Position numbers and translations under genes: made by a program
The notes under the pieces: model-generated
Seen by the model: the letters and a program-made list of their open reading frames with translations, nothing else
What the model was told of the DNA's origin: nothing
Databases searched by the model: none
Part shown: piece by piece, positions 33,389 to 42,900 of the stretch
Layout: each line of letters begins with the position of its first letter
How positions within the stretch are numbered: the stretch's first letter is position 1
Assembly: GCF_900465315.1 (NCBI RefSeq)
Contig: NZ_UBIX01000016.1
Strand: one strand, 5' to 3'
Origin: Asaia bogorensis_B
GTDB lineage: Bacteria > Pseudomonadota > Alphaproteobacteria > Acetobacterales > Acetobacteraceae
DNA length: 64,000 nt

Positions 33389-35806
33389 ATGCCCTCTTCC
33401 CCCCTCACAGGTCGGCGCGCCCTGCTGCAGGCCAGCGCCTGTGCGGCTCTGGCTGCCTGCCTGCCACGCCATGCCCGTGCGAGCGCAAAAACTGCCTCCA
33501 TGCAGGGTCTTGAAGGATTGAAAGCCCCGGTCATGGTCATCGAGGATCAGTGGGGTGTCCCGCACGTGCGTGCCGAGACGTTAGGGGATGCCTTCTTTGC
33601 CAATGGCTATCTGATCGCCCGGGATCGCCTGTGGCAGCTCGATTTTGGGTACCGGCAATCGATCGGTCGGCTGGCAGAGGTTTTCGGCCCTGATTTCCTA
33701 CCTTCCGATCAGGCCAACAGGCTGTTTCTGTTTCAGGGTGATCGTCAGGCCGAATGGGCGCAATACGACCCGGCCATACGCGAGGCCGCAAGCGCCTATG
33801 TTGCCGGGATCAACGCCTTTATTCGCACCCTGACCGACGAGGAGACGCTCCCGCCGGAATTCGCGCTTTATCACTATCGCCCTCTGGAATGGTCACTGGA
33901 TGACCTGATCCGCATGAGGGCTGAGCCCACAGGCAACACCGCGCTTGAGATCAGAAGGGCACGTCTTGCGGCAAGGGGCGAGGCACTCCTCGGTCTTGAT
34001 AGCCTCATCACCCCCCGCGAACCCGACAGCCCGCTCGTTGTCCCGCAGGGGCTGGACACAAGCGCCGTGTCACATGACGATCTCGGCGCGCTGGGCGTGC
34101 TGCAAAAGCGCCTGCCCCTTGGGGCCATTCATGCCGCAACCCTGCATGGCGATATGGGCCATCGCCGCGCCAATGAGGGCAGCAATGCCTGGTGTATTGC
34201 CCCGCATCGCACGGCGACGGGGCGCCCCATTCTGGCCAATGACCCGCACCTCTCCTTCGGCGTGCCAGGCCCTCGTTATGTGATCCATCTCACAGCCCCG
34301 GGTCTGGATGTGATCGGGGCAGGTACGCCGGGAATGCCCGGCATCATGCAGGGCCATAATGCCGATATTGCCTTCGGGCGTACCAATTTCCATATCGATC
34401 AGGAGGATCTGTTCGTTCTGAACACCCATCCCGATCATCCGGACCGCTACTGGCATGACGGGGCATGGCGGGAGATGACACACAGGCGCGAGACCATTGC
34501 CATACGCGGTGCCGCCCCTCGGGAAATCGTGCTGCGCTACGCCGCGCAGGGGCCGGTGATTGCACAGGATCTCTCCCGGCGACGTGCCATTGCGGTATCC
34601 GCCACATGGCTGGCACCGGGGGCCAACGCCCTGCTGGGTAATATCGGCATCAATCTTGCCAGGGACTGGCCCCAGTTCCGCGAGGCTTTGCGCCATCACA
34701 CAAGCCCGACCAATTTCACCTATGCAGACCGGCACGGTAATATCGGCTGGCAGGCTGCTGGCGGGCTTCCCCGCCGTCGCCCGCATCATGATGGCCTCAT
34801 GCCTGCCACCGGCGATGGAAGTTTCGACTGGCTGGGATTACGCCCGCTGGAGGACCTGCCCCACCAGTTCAATCCGGCCAAGGGCTGGTTCAGCACCTCC
34901 AATGAAATGAACCTGCCAGAGCCGCCGGGTTTCACCATCAGCCATGAATGGAGCCCGCCCTATCGCCATGAACGGGTCGAGCAGGTGCTCGATGCCACCC
35001 CTCGGTCCAGCCTGGCGGACAGCATCGCTCTGCAGCATGACACGCTTTCGCTACTGGCACTGCGAATGGTCGCGCTGCTACCGGAGCATGACACGCGTGA
35101 TACGCTCTCCCGGCCCGCGCTGCCCCTGTTGAAAAACTGGGACGGTCATGTGACGGCCAGCAGTGCTGCCGCAGCGCTTTACGAAGTCTGGGTGACCCGG
35201 CTTGGCAAGGCTCTGCATGAGCGCTTCATCCCCTCCGGACTCAACGATCTTCTCGCAGCCGAACTCAGCCCCGTGACGCAGCTTGGCCTGCTGGAAAACG
35301 CCCGGAACTTCGGTGGCACGTCACCAGAGCCGCGCCGCGAGATGTTCATGCTGGAACAACTCGACCGGGCCTATGCCGAATGTGTCTCACTGATGGGGCC
35401 ATTGCCCGCTGCCTGGCAATGGGGACGCCTGCATAGTTTGACCCTGCATCATGCTCTGGAAAACGACCCGGCCATCGCCGCCAGATTTCCCTCGCCGGGT
35501 GGTCCTGCCTTTGGTTCGGGCGGAGACCACTACACCGTCATGGCGCGTTGGTACGATCCCGGTCACGTGAAGGACAACCCCTATGCCGTAACGGGCGGGG
35601 CGAGTTTCCTGATGGTTTGCGATGTAGGCGCATGGGATAATTCGCTCTTTCTCAATTTCCCTGGGCAATCGGGCGATCCGGCCTCGCCCCATTATGCCGA
35701 TCTGTTTTCGCCCTGGTACAAGGGCGAGATGCAGCGCTTGCCGTTTTCCCCTGCCCGGGTGGATCGCCTCGGCGTCAAACGCGCGCTTCTGACGCCCAGA
35801 GGGTAA
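33389..35806 (+). CDS. Penicillin acylase family protein (N-terminal nucleophile hydrolase), Tat-exported
   Basis: An 805-residue penicillin amidase-family precursor. The N-terminus TGRRALLQASACAALAACLP is a twin-arginine signal. The family VIEDQWGVPHVRAETLGDAF opens the alpha chain, and the autoprocessing site G-Ser265-N-A-W gives the catalytic N-terminal Ser of the beta chain. Family members cleave beta-lactams, N-acyl-homoserine lactones or other acyl amides. The ATG at 33389 is preferred because the signal peptide begins there. It follows dadA by 72 bases. Substrate unknown. Confidence 0.9.
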   Translation: MPSSPLTGRRALLQASACAALAACLPRHARASAKTASMQGLEGLKAPVMVIEDQWGVPHVRAETLGDAFFANGYLIARDRLWQLDFGYRQSIGRLAEVFGPDFLPSDQANRLFLFQGDRQAEWAQYDPAIREAASAYVAGINAFIRTLTDEETLPPEFALYHYRPLEWSLDDLIRMRAEPTGNTALEIRRARLAARGEALLGLDSLITPREPDSPLVVPQGLDTSAVSHDDLGALGVLQKRLPLGAIHAATLHGDMGHRRANEGSNAWCIAPHRTATGRPILANDPHLSFGVPGPRYVIHLTAPGLDVIGAGTPGMPGIMQGHNADIAFGRTNFHIDQEDLFVLNTHPDHPDRYWHDGAWREMTHRRETIAIRGAAPREIVLRYAAQGPVIAQDLSRRRAIAVSATWLAPGANALLGNIGINLARDWPQFREALRHHTSPTNFTYADRHGNIGWQAAGGLPRRRPHHDGLMPATGDGSFDWLGLRPLEDLPHQFNPAKGWFSTSNEMNLPEPPGFTISHEWSPPYRHERVEQVLDATPRSSLADSIALQHDTLSLLALRMVALLPEHDTRDTLSRPALPLLKNWDGHVTASSAAAALYEVWVTRLGKALHERFIPSGLNDLLAAELSPVTQLGLLENARNFGGTSPEPRREMFMLEQLDRAYAECVSLMGPLPAAWQWGRLHSLTLHHALENDPAIAARFPSPGGPAFGSGGDHYTVMARWYDPGHVKDNPYAVTGGASFLMVCDVGAWDNSLFLNFPGQSGDPASPHYADLFSPWYKGEMQRLPFSPARVDRLGVKRALLTPRG

Positions 35807-35837
35807 GATTTGCTCCGAGCCATGCAGGCCGGGCTTT

Positions 35838-36539
35838 TCAGAGGCGTGAGAGCCACGAGGTTGGCGGGCGGGGATAGGGCCAGTTTCTGGCCTGGAAATA
35901 GGCAGCCAGTCGTTCATCGATGCGGTCTGTCGTCTGCTGTGCCTCCTGCGCCAACCCCTGACGCAGGGTCCCGGGCACACCCAGCAACGGCCCTGCCATA
36001 TGCACGGCTGTCCCCGCTGCAGACGCAGCCGACGCCACGCCAATACCGGCACCCGGCATGGCCCCTGTGGTGCTGGTCGTGACGAAGCTCAGCAAAGGCG
36101 TGTGTCGACTGCCCGCCTCCGCCAGAATGGTCCTGACCTGCAGCTCTGCTTTGCCCGCACCATAGCCGATCAGCAGGCGCGCCACGGTGCTGCCGGGCCG
36201 GATTTTGGTCAGTGTGCAGGTCAGGGTCATATCGGCGGGCTGTCCCGTTGCCACCACAGCAAGATGGCGGGCAGCCAATATTTTCTGCAAATCGTTCATC
36301 AGTGCCACGCGGGTTGCCGCTACCGCTGCGTCATGACGCCGGGCACGATCGGCCTTGCGGGGCGGCACGCTTTCATCGTCGATCACAAGGGCAATCTGAT
36401 GGGGTGGCAGGAGGGAAGGATCACTGGCCGTGACTTCGGACGCCACATGCGTTCCGGCGCAGCCAGCCAGCAGGAGAAGGGGCAGCAGGATGGCAAGCCA
36501 TTCCTGCAGCGCCCTGAGACACATCTTTACGGTAATCAT
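35838..36539 (-). CDS. DUF4410 lipoprotein
   Basis: A 233-residue protein with a lipoprotein signal (LLPLLLLAGC, Cys27) and the DUF4410 pattern (ARLLIGYGAGKAELQVRTIL) after a region with ADRARRHDAAVAATRVAL. Function unknown; members are outer-membrane or periplasmic lipoproteins. The ATG at 36539 gives the only sensible signal peptide, and the open frame upstream runs into the divergent AraC gene's coding region. It converges with the acylase gene at 35806. Confidence 0.8.
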   Translation of the reverse strand: MITVKMCLRALQEWLAILLPLLLLAGCAGTHVASEVTASDPSLLPPHQIALVIDDESVPPRKADRARRHDAAVAATRVALMNDLQKILAARHLAVVATGQPADMTLTCTLTKIRPGSTVARLLIGYGAGKAELQVRTILAEAGSRHTPLLSFVTTSTTGAMPGAGIGVASAASAAGTAVHMAGPLLGVPGTLRQGLAQEAQQTTDRIDERLAAYFQARNWPYPRPPTSWLSRL

Positions 36540-36611
36540 GCAGCCAGTATCGCCAGCGCGTCTCTGGCCCGCTAACATGATCAGGGCATATACCAACAGG
36601 ATCGGGCCATA

Positions 36612-37388
36612 ATGGGTATAACCGCACCCCTGCTGATCGACCGTATCGGGAGAGAGGCTGATCTGTTTCTCGACCGCGATCGTGACCGCACTGAGAGTAT
36701 TGCCCTTCATCGGCACCCGCACGGTGAACTTGGCCTGATAAGGCGGGGGCATATTGTTACGGCTACCGAACAGGCGCGATGGATGATCCCCGCCGGTCAG
36801 GCCTACTGGGTTCCACCTTACATGGCCCATGGTGGTGACATGGCCGGGGTCGATGGGTGCCGGCTCTATATCTCCGCTTCTCTCGCCCAGGAGCTCATGC
36901 CGAGCGAACCTGCTGCCCTGACCGCGACACCGCTGATGGAAGCGCTGATGTCACGTTGGGAGCGCGATCTGCAGGCCCCCTGCCCCGTGCGCCCGATTGA
37001 CCATCATCTTCTGGCTGTCATGCGTGATGAAATCGAGACCAATCTTGCGAGCCCCGTGCTTTTGCCCATGCCGCGTCATGCCCTGACACGCGCTGTGCTA
37101 TCGGACTGGGCCCGCCATTGTGAGGAAAAACTGTCGCTCGATGACCTTGCATCGAAATGCGGTTTGTCCCGGCGGAGCTTTACGCGTCGTTTCCATGCCG
37201 AAACAGGCTTGTCGCCGGGGGCATGGATGCAGATTGCCCGCATCATACGAGGCTGCCAGCTTCTGGCAGCCGGATTACCGGTTACCGAAATTGCGCTCAT
37301 GCTTGGTTATGAAAGCGTGACGAGTTTTGTCACGCTGTGTCGGGCCCATACCGGGTTCAATCCGACCACACTGAGGCAGAAAATCTGA
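36612..37388 (+). CDS. AraC family transcriptional regulator
   Basis: A 258-residue protein with an N-terminal cupin-like sensing domain (ESIALHRHPHGELGLIRRGHI, PAGQAYWVPPYMAHGG). The C-terminal double HTH spans about 150-255 (LSLDDLASKCGLSRRSFTRRF; VTEIALMLGYESVTSFVTLCR). It is transcribed away from the DUF4410 gene with a 72-base gap, so it may regulate that lipoprotein or itself. Confidence 0.9.
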   Translation: MGITAPLLIDRIGREADLFLDRDRDRTESIALHRHPHGELGLIRRGHIVTATEQARWMIPAGQAYWVPPYMAHGGDMAGVDGCRLYISASLAQELMPSEPAALTATPLMEALMSRWERDLQAPCPVRPIDHHLLAVMRDEIETNLASPVLLPMPRHALTRAVLSDWARHCEEKLSLDDLASKCGLSRRSFTRRFHAETGLSPGAWMQIARIIRGCQLLAAGLPVTEIALMLGYESVTSFVTLCRAHTGFNPTTLRQKI

Positions 37389-37428
37389 AAGGCGACCTGC
37401 CCTGATACCTGCCATGATTTTGGATCAG

Positions 37429-37448
37429 GGGGAGAGTGCTCTCCCCCG
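37429..37448. terminator. Hairpin between convergent araC-type and DUF3309 genes
   Basis: GGGGGAGAG (37429-37437) and CTCTCCCCC (37440-37448) form a perfect 9-bp stem with a 2-base gap (an effective loop of 4 or more). It lies in the 94-base gap between convergent stops. No U-tract on either side. Confidence 0.6.
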
Positions 37449-37482
37449 CCCATATCCCGTCCGATCAATACGGGATGACCTG

Positions 37483-37644
37483 TCAGAGGCGACCCATGAG
37501 GATAAGAATCAGCAGAACGAGAACGATCAGTCCTACACCGCCGCCAGCGCCATAACCGGTCCAGGCCGTGCCATACCAGCCGCCATAGCCACCGAATGTG
37601 CCGAGCAGAAGAAGAACGATGATGATGATGACGATGAGATTCAT
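37483..37644 (-). CDS. DUF3309 small hydrophobic protein
   Basis: A 53-residue protein with two hydrophobic segments flanking a Gly/Trp/Tyr-rich middle (MNLIVIIIIVLLLLG, then GYGGWYG, then LIVLVLLILILMGRL), matching DUF3309. The ATG at 37644 has AGGGG upstream. Function unknown; such proteins are often induced by envelope or osmotic stress. Confidence 0.8.
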   Translation of the reverse strand: MNLIVIIIIVLLLLGTFGGYGGWYGTAWTGYGAGGGVGLIVLVLLILILMGRL

Positions 37645-38150
37645 GGCGAGCCCCTTTGATCGGTAGCCTTGATTGCGCCACCGTAATCCTATCACGCCCC
37701 AAAGGCTGGCAAGTTCGCCCTATGATCCCCGGCGGCCCATATTTTAGGTTTGCCGGGTATTCCTGCCACAGCTGTTACATGGTGGCTGGAAGAGAACCAT
37801 ATCGCGCGCAGCGCATGCCAAACTGCTTCTCCAAATCATGACAGTGCTGGTTTACCTGTTTCATAGCCGCAATCGGATCGTTCGTTAACGCCCCCCCCCT
37901 GCGACACGACTCCCCTTCCCGGAATGAGCCTTCTGCTGATCCACGTACCCACATCGGTGAGGCTGCGCATCGGCCCGCATCCGGATAAGTGTTACCGACC
38001 ACGCCTCGCCCTCGCTCCCGAGCTTCGGCTGGACAGCCCGTATCCTGCGGTGTTTCTCCTATGAGATTCCTATACGGCATGAGGTCTCTTCCTCTGTCAT
38101 CCCTACGCCTGCCAGCCGGATAATGCCCCCCTCACTCTGGGAGCTTTCCT
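37645..38150. other. Intergenic region upstream of the kdp locus
   Basis: 506 bases with no convincing gene. Open frames such as 37775-38080 minus do not read as protein. The 3' part should hold the kdp promoter, but I saw no clear match to the E. coli KdpE site. Confidence 0.5.
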
Positions 38151-38234
38151 ATGCTGGACAGTCTTTACTGCGCGCTTGGCCTCATGGGTTTTGCGCTGTG
38201 CCTCGGTTTCATTTCGGTCTGCAAGAGGATCTGA
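38151..38234 (+). CDS. 27-residue membrane peptide upstream of kdpF
   Basis: A small open frame, MLDSLYCALGLMGFALCLGF then ISVCKRI, beginning at ATG 38151 and ending one base before the kdpF ATG. The GGGAGC stretch upstream can serve as a ribosome site. It is a single hydrophobic helix with a basic C-terminal end. Similar short peptides sit ahead of kdpF in other Proteobacteria, as I recall. It could be a structural accessory of the Kdp complex or a leader peptide. Confidence 0.6.
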   Translation: MLDSLYCALGLMGFALCLGFISVCKRI

Positions 38235-38235
38235 C

Positions 38236-38325
38236 ATGACGCCCGATTTCGTTCTGGCGGGCCTCGTAACCCTTGGCCTGCTGGCTTATGTCACCGCCGT
38301 CCTTATCCGCCCCGAAAGGTTCTGA
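38236..38325 (+). CDS. kdpF: KdpF, small stabilising subunit of the Kdp ATPase
   Basis: A 29-residue single-helix protein (MTPDFVLAGLVTLGLLAYVT then AVLIRPERF) with the KdpF-type basic ending (RPERF). KdpF stabilises the KdpABC complex in the membrane. It begins directly after the short leader ORF stop and ends two bases before the kdpA ATG. Confidence 0.9.
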   Translation: MTPDFVLAGLVTLGLLAYVTAVLIRPERF

Positions 38326-38327
38326 TC

Positions 38328-40034
38328 ATGACCCTCTCAGGCTGGATCACCCTTGCGGTGTTCTTTTTGTGCGTGGTGGCCATTACGCGCCCGCTGGGTG
38401 GCTTTCTCAAACGCGTGCTCGAAGGTGAGAAGCATCTCTTCCAGCGGCCTTTCGGCGGGCTGGAACGCCTCATGTATCGCCTTGCAGGCGTTGACCCGAA
38501 GCGCGAGCAATCCTGGTCGCATTATGCGCTGGCCGTGATCCTGTTCAAGATTTTCTGCTTTGTCGCCGTCTATGCCCTGCTGCGCCTTCAGGGGTTGCTG
38601 CCGTTCAATCCGGCGGGTCTGGGTGCGGTATCACCCGACCTGGCCTATAATACGGCTGTCAGCTTCCTGACCAACACCAACTGGCAGAGCTACGGTGGTG
38701 AGACCACGCTGAGCCCGCTCAGCCAGATGCTGGCCCTCACGGTTCAGAACTTCGTTTCCGCTGCTGCGGGCATCGCCATTGCAGCCGCCATCATGCGCGG
38801 CTTCGTGCGACGCAGCGCCTCCACAATCGGCAATTTCTGGGTCGATTTGGTGCGTGTCACTCTTTATGTGCTGCTGCCCGCCTGCATATTGCTCACCCTG
38901 TTCTTCGTGCTGGAAGGTGTTCCGCAAACACTGACAGGATCGGCCTCCATCTTCACGCTCGAAGGCGTGAAACAGACGATCGCGCTGGGGCCTGTGGCGA
39001 CTCAGGAAGCCATCAAGATGCTCGGCACGAATGGCGGCGGCTATTTCAACGTCAACTCTGCTCATCCTTTCGAAAACCCGAATGCGCTGACCAATTTCGT
39101 CCAGATGCTTTGCATCTTCGCGCTGGGAGCAGGGCTTACCAACATGTTCGGTCGCATGATCGGGCAGGAAAAGCAGGGCTGGGCCATTTTTTCAGCCATG
39201 TCGGCGCTTTTTCTCATCGGCGCGGGCGTTCTCTACTGGTCGGAAGCCCACGCCAATCCGCTCTTTGCGTCGCTGGGCCTGGATGGCACGCTGGGGAATA
39301 TGGAAGGCAAGGAAACGCGCTTTGGCATTGCGGCCTCCGCGCTTTTTGCCACGGTCACGACGGATGCCTCCTGCGGGGCAGTCAACGCCATGCATGAAAG
39401 TTTTCTCCCGCTTGGCGGTATGGTGCCGCTTATCAACATGATGCTGGGTGAGGTGATTTTCGGCGGCGTCGGTTCGGGGCTGTACGGGTTCCTCCTCTTT
39501 GCGCTCATTGCTGTTTTCATGGCGGGCCTGATGGTGGGGCGCACCCCCGAATATCTGGGAAAGAAAATCGAGGCGCGTGAAATCAAGATGACCATGCTGG
39601 CCGTGCTTTGCCTGCCGCTTGTCATGCTGGGCTTCACGGCGCTTGCTGTCGTGCTGCCTGCGGGCCTTTCGGCCCTGTCTGCCAGCGGGCCGCATGGTTT
39701 TTCCGAAGCGCTTTATGCCTACACCTCGGCCGCCGCCAATAATGGCAGTGCCTTTGCAGGGCTGACTGCGAACAGTTTCTGGAACGTCACGCTGGGCATC
39801 GGCATGATGATCGGGCGGTTTTTCGTGATCATTCCAGCACTCGCCATTGCCGGCTCCATGGCTGCCAAGAAAGTGGCTGCCCCCACACCCGGCACTTTCC
39901 CGACCGATAACGGCCTCTTTATTGCGCTTGTCGCCGGGGTGATCGTGATCGTTGGCGGCCTCACCTTCCTCCCTGCCCTCGCTCTCGGCCCGATTGTCGA
40001 GCATCTCGCCATGCTCCACGGCACGACCTACTGA
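38328..40034 (+). CDS. kdpA: Potassium-transporting ATPase subunit KdpA
   Basis: A 568-residue polytopic protein of normal KdpA length, with about ten membrane helices. Selectivity-filter loops are present, for example FLTNTNWQSYGGET and LGTNGGGYFNVNSAHPFENP, and TTDASCGAVNAMHES. KdpA is the potassium channel-like subunit of the high-affinity K+ pump. Confidence 0.97.
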   Translation: MTLSGWITLAVFFLCVVAITRPLGGFLKRVLEGEKHLFQRPFGGLERLMYRLAGVDPKREQSWSHYALAVILFKIFCFVAVYALLRLQGLLPFNPAGLGAVSPDLAYNTAVSFLTNTNWQSYGGETTLSPLSQMLALTVQNFVSAAAGIAIAAAIMRGFVRRSASTIGNFWVDLVRVTLYVLLPACILLTLFFVLEGVPQTLTGSASIFTLEGVKQTIALGPVATQEAIKMLGTNGGGYFNVNSAHPFENPNALTNFVQMLCIFALGAGLTNMFGRMIGQEKQGWAIFSAMSALFLIGAGVLYWSEAHANPLFASLGLDGTLGNMEGKETRFGIAASALFATVTTDASCGAVNAMHESFLPLGGMVPLINMMLGEVIFGGVGSGLYGFLLFALIAVFMAGLMVGRTPEYLGKKIEAREIKMTMLAVLCLPLVMLGFTALAVVLPAGLSALSASGPHGFSEALYAYTSAAANNGSAFAGLTANSFWNVTLGIGMMIGRFFVIIPALAIAGSMAAKKVAAPTPGTFPTDNGLFIALVAGVIVIVGGLTFLPALALGPIVEHLAMLHGTTY

Positions 40035-40048
40035 AAGGCGCCCCTACG

Positions 40049-42166
40049 ATGATCTCCTTTCCCTCACCCGCGCCTGGGTCCAATGCCGAGGCACCATCGA
40101 AGCGCCCGCCCTCACGCCCGAAATCGGGTGTGCTGAATGCGGCGCTCGTGCTTCCCGCACTGGCTGAAAGCCTGCGCAAGCTCGACCCGCGTATCATGAT
40201 CCGCAACCCGGTCATGTTCGTCGTCGAGATTGTCACCTGTCTTACAACCGTGCTGCTTTTCCGCGACCTCATCAAAGGTGTCCCCCATACCGGGTTTGCC
40301 CTGCAGATCACGCTCTGGCTGTGGTTCACGCTGCTTTTCGCCAATTTTGCCGAGGCCATCGCTGAAGGGCGTGGCAAGGCGCAGGCCGACTCACTGCGTC
40401 GCACCCGCACGGAGACGCGTGGCAAGCGCCTTCTGCCCAATGATACAGGCGCTTTCGGTCCTGCCGGGCTGTATGAGGAAATTCCTGCCCCCGAGCTGGT
40501 TGTGGGCGATGTGGTCCTGGTCGAGGCGGGCGATTTCATCCCGAGCGACGGGGAGGTGATTGAAGGCATTGCCTCGGTTGACGAATCAGCCATTACGGGT
40601 GAGTCAGCCCCTGTCATTCGCGAAAGTGGCGGCGATCGATCGGCCGTCACAGGCGGCACACGTGTGCTGTCGGACTGGGTGATCGTGCGCATCACGGCAG
40701 CCCAGGGCTCGACCTTTCTTGATCGCATGATCTCTCTCGTGGAGGGCGCACAGCGACAGAAAACCCCCAATGAGATTGCCCTGACCATCCTTCTGGCTGG
40801 CATGACGCTCATCTTCATCATCGCCGTGGCGACCATTCCGTCGTTTGCGCATTATGCGGGCGGCTCGATTTCGGTCATGGTGCTCGTGGCACTGTTCGTC
40901 ACGCTCATTCCTACCACCATCGGGGCGCTTCTCTCGGCAATCGGCATTGCCGGCATGGACAGGCTGATCCGCTTCAATGTGCTCGCAATGTCGGGCCGTG
41001 CGGTTGAAGCCGCGGGCGATGTGGATACGCTTCTGCTCGACAAGACCGGCACCATCACAATCGGAGACCGTCAGGCCTGCGCCTTCATGCCTGTGGCGGG
41101 CGTGACCGAGCAACAGCTTGGCGATGCTGCACAACTGGCCTCGCTGGCCGACGAAACGCCGGAAGGCCGCTCCATTGTCGTGCTGGCCAAGACGCGTTTC
41201 GGGTTGCGTGGACGCGAACTCAATGCCTCAGGTGCACAGTTCGTCCCGTTTACGGCACAGACCCGCATGAGCGGCGTCAATATCGGCACCAGACAGATAC
41301 GCAAGGGCGCGGTTGAGAGCGTGCTTGAAGCAGCAGGGCCAAACGCCCCCTCCGCCGCCCAGATACGCAGTATCGCCGATGGTATCGCCCGTCAGGGTGG
41401 CACCCCGCTTGCGGTCATGGATGACACGCATCTGCTTGGTGTGGTGCAGCTCAAGGATGTGGTGAAAGGCGGCATACGCGAACGCTTCGCCGAGTTGCGT
41501 CGCATGGGCATACGCACGGTCATGATTACGGGTGACAACCCCCTGACTGCCGCCGCCATCGCCGCCGAATCCGGCGTGGATGACTTCCTGGCCCAGGCCA
41601 CACCCGAAGCCAAGCTGGCCCTGATCCGCAGCGAACAGGCTTCGGGCAAGCTCGTGGCCATGTGCGGCGATGGTACGAACGATGCCCCCGCCCTTGCTCA
41701 GGCCGATGTGGGCGTTGCCATGAATACCGGCACTGTCGCCGCCCGCGAGGCGGGCAACATGGTCGATCTCGACAGCGACCCGACAAAACTGATCGAGATC
41801 GTCGGTATCGGCAAGCAGCTGCTCATGACACGCGGTGCGCTCACGACTTTCTCGATCGCCAATGACGTGGCCAAGTATTTCGCCATCATTCCTGCGATGT
41901 TCGTCGGGTTCTATCCTGCGCTGTCCAGCCTCAACATCATGCATCTGGCCACCCCGGAAAGCGCCGTGCTTTCAGCGATCATCTTCAACGCCCTGATTAT
42001 TATCGCGCTCATCCCGCTTGCATTGCGTGGCGTGGCGTATCGCCCGGTGGGTGCTGCGGCGCTGCTGCGGCGCAACCTGCTTATCTACGGTGTTGGCGGA
42101 CTCATCGTACCGTTCATCGGCATCAAGCTGATCGATCTGCTCATCACCCATATCGGTCTGGCCTGA
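40049..42166 (+). CDS. kdpB: Potassium-transporting ATPase subunit KdpB (P-type ATPase)
   Basis: A 705-residue P-type ATPase. The phosphorylation motif DKTGT has Asp331, TGES is present (residues SAITGESAPV), and the late GDGTNDAPALAQADVG motif is intact. It hydrolyses ATP to power K+ uptake through KdpA. GAAAGGCGCC precedes the ATG, 14 bases after the kdpA stop. Confidence 0.97.
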   Translation: MISFPSPAPGSNAEAPSKRPPSRPKSGVLNAALVLPALAESLRKLDPRIMIRNPVMFVVEIVTCLTTVLLFRDLIKGVPHTGFALQITLWLWFTLLFANFAEAIAEGRGKAQADSLRRTRTETRGKRLLPNDTGAFGPAGLYEEIPAPELVVGDVVLVEAGDFIPSDGEVIEGIASVDESAITGESAPVIRESGGDRSAVTGGTRVLSDWVIVRITAAQGSTFLDRMISLVEGAQRQKTPNEIALTILLAGMTLIFIIAVATIPSFAHYAGGSISVMVLVALFVTLIPTTIGALLSAIGIAGMDRLIRFNVLAMSGRAVEAAGDVDTLLLDKTGTITIGDRQACAFMPVAGVTEQQLGDAAQLASLADETPEGRSIVVLAKTRFGLRGRELNASGAQFVPFTAQTRMSGVNIGTRQIRKGAVESVLEAAGPNAPSAAQIRSIADGIARQGGTPLAVMDDTHLLGVVQLKDVVKGGIRERFAELRRMGIRTVMITGDNPLTAAAIAAESGVDDFLAQATPEAKLALIRSEQASGKLVAMCGDGTNDAPALAQADVGVAMNTGTVAAREAGNMVDLDSDPTKLIEIVGIGKQLLMTRGALTTFSIANDVAKYFAIIPAMFVGFYPALSSLNIMHLATPESAVLSAIIFNALIIIALIPLALRGVAYRPVGAAALLRRNLLIYGVGGLIVPFIGIKLIDLLITHIGLA

Positions 42167-42176
42167 GGAGGCCATC

Positions 42177-42797
42177 ATGGTTTTGTCCCAGCTGCGCCCT
42201 GCGCTCGTTCTGTTTCTCCTTCTTTCTGCCCTCACCGGTCTGGCCTACCCTCTTGGGATGACCGCCCTGTCAGGCCTGATCCTTCCCGACAAGGCGGCGG
42301 GCAGCCTGATCCACGACAAGGGGAATGTTGTCGGTTCTGCCCTGATCGGACAGAATTTTACCTCCCCGCGCTATTTCCACGGTCGCCCTTCGGCCACAAT
42401 GGGGCCAGACCCAAAGGACCCCGGCAAAACAATTCCGATGCCCTACAATGGGGCTGCCTCTCTGGCTTCCAATGCCGGCCCGACATCCCGGGCCCTCATC
42501 GAGCGCGTCACCCAGAGCGCCGCCGCATTGCGTGCCGAAAATCCTGAGGCTATGGCACGGGGCTGGCATATCCCGATTGACCTCGTCTCCACATCGGCCA
42601 GTGGCCTCGACCCTGACATCTCACCCGAGGCAGCGCTGTTTCAGGTCCTGCGCGTAGCGGAGGCGCGGGGCCTTGATGAAGCCCGTATCCGTCATCTGGT
42701 GCTGCAGCAGACAAGCCAGCCCTTTCTTGGCTTCCTCGGTGAGCCCCATGTGAATGTTCTGGCACTCAACCGGGCGCTCGATAGAATGGCGCAATAG
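42177..42797 (+). CDS. kdpC: Potassium-transporting ATPase subunit KdpC
   Basis: A 206-residue protein with one N-terminal membrane helix and the KdpC body (GSALIGQNFTSPRYFHGRPS; SASGLDPDISPEAALFQVLR). KdpC binds the KdpAB complex and increases its ATP affinity. GAGGAGG precedes the ATG, 10 bases after the kdpB stop. Confidence 0.96.
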   Translation: MVLSQLRPALVLFLLLSALTGLAYPLGMTALSGLILPDKAAGSLIHDKGNVVGSALIGQNFTSPRYFHGRPSATMGPDPKDPGKTIPMPYNGAASLASNAGPTSRALIERVTQSAAALRAENPEAMARGWHIPIDLVSTSASGLDPDISPEAALFQVLRVAEARGLDEARIRHLVLQQTSQPFLGFLGEPHVNVLALNRALDRMAQ

Positions 42798-42808
42798 CCG
42801 GTCCAACC

Positions 42809-42839
42809 TGCCCAGATGCCAGAACGCGGCACCTGGGCA
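42809..42839 (+). repeat. Hairpin in the kdpC-kdpD gap
   Basis: TGCCCAGATGCC (42809-42820) and GGCACCTGGGCA (42828-42839) form a 12-bp stem with one mismatch and a 7-base loop in the 103-base kdpC-kdpD gap. It could attenuate or process the transcript between pump genes and sensor genes. Confidence 0.5.
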
Positions 42840-42900
42840 AGCCATGACAATCATCAGATTTATGAACAGGCGCAGCCGCAAGACCGGGCCAGGGAACGCG

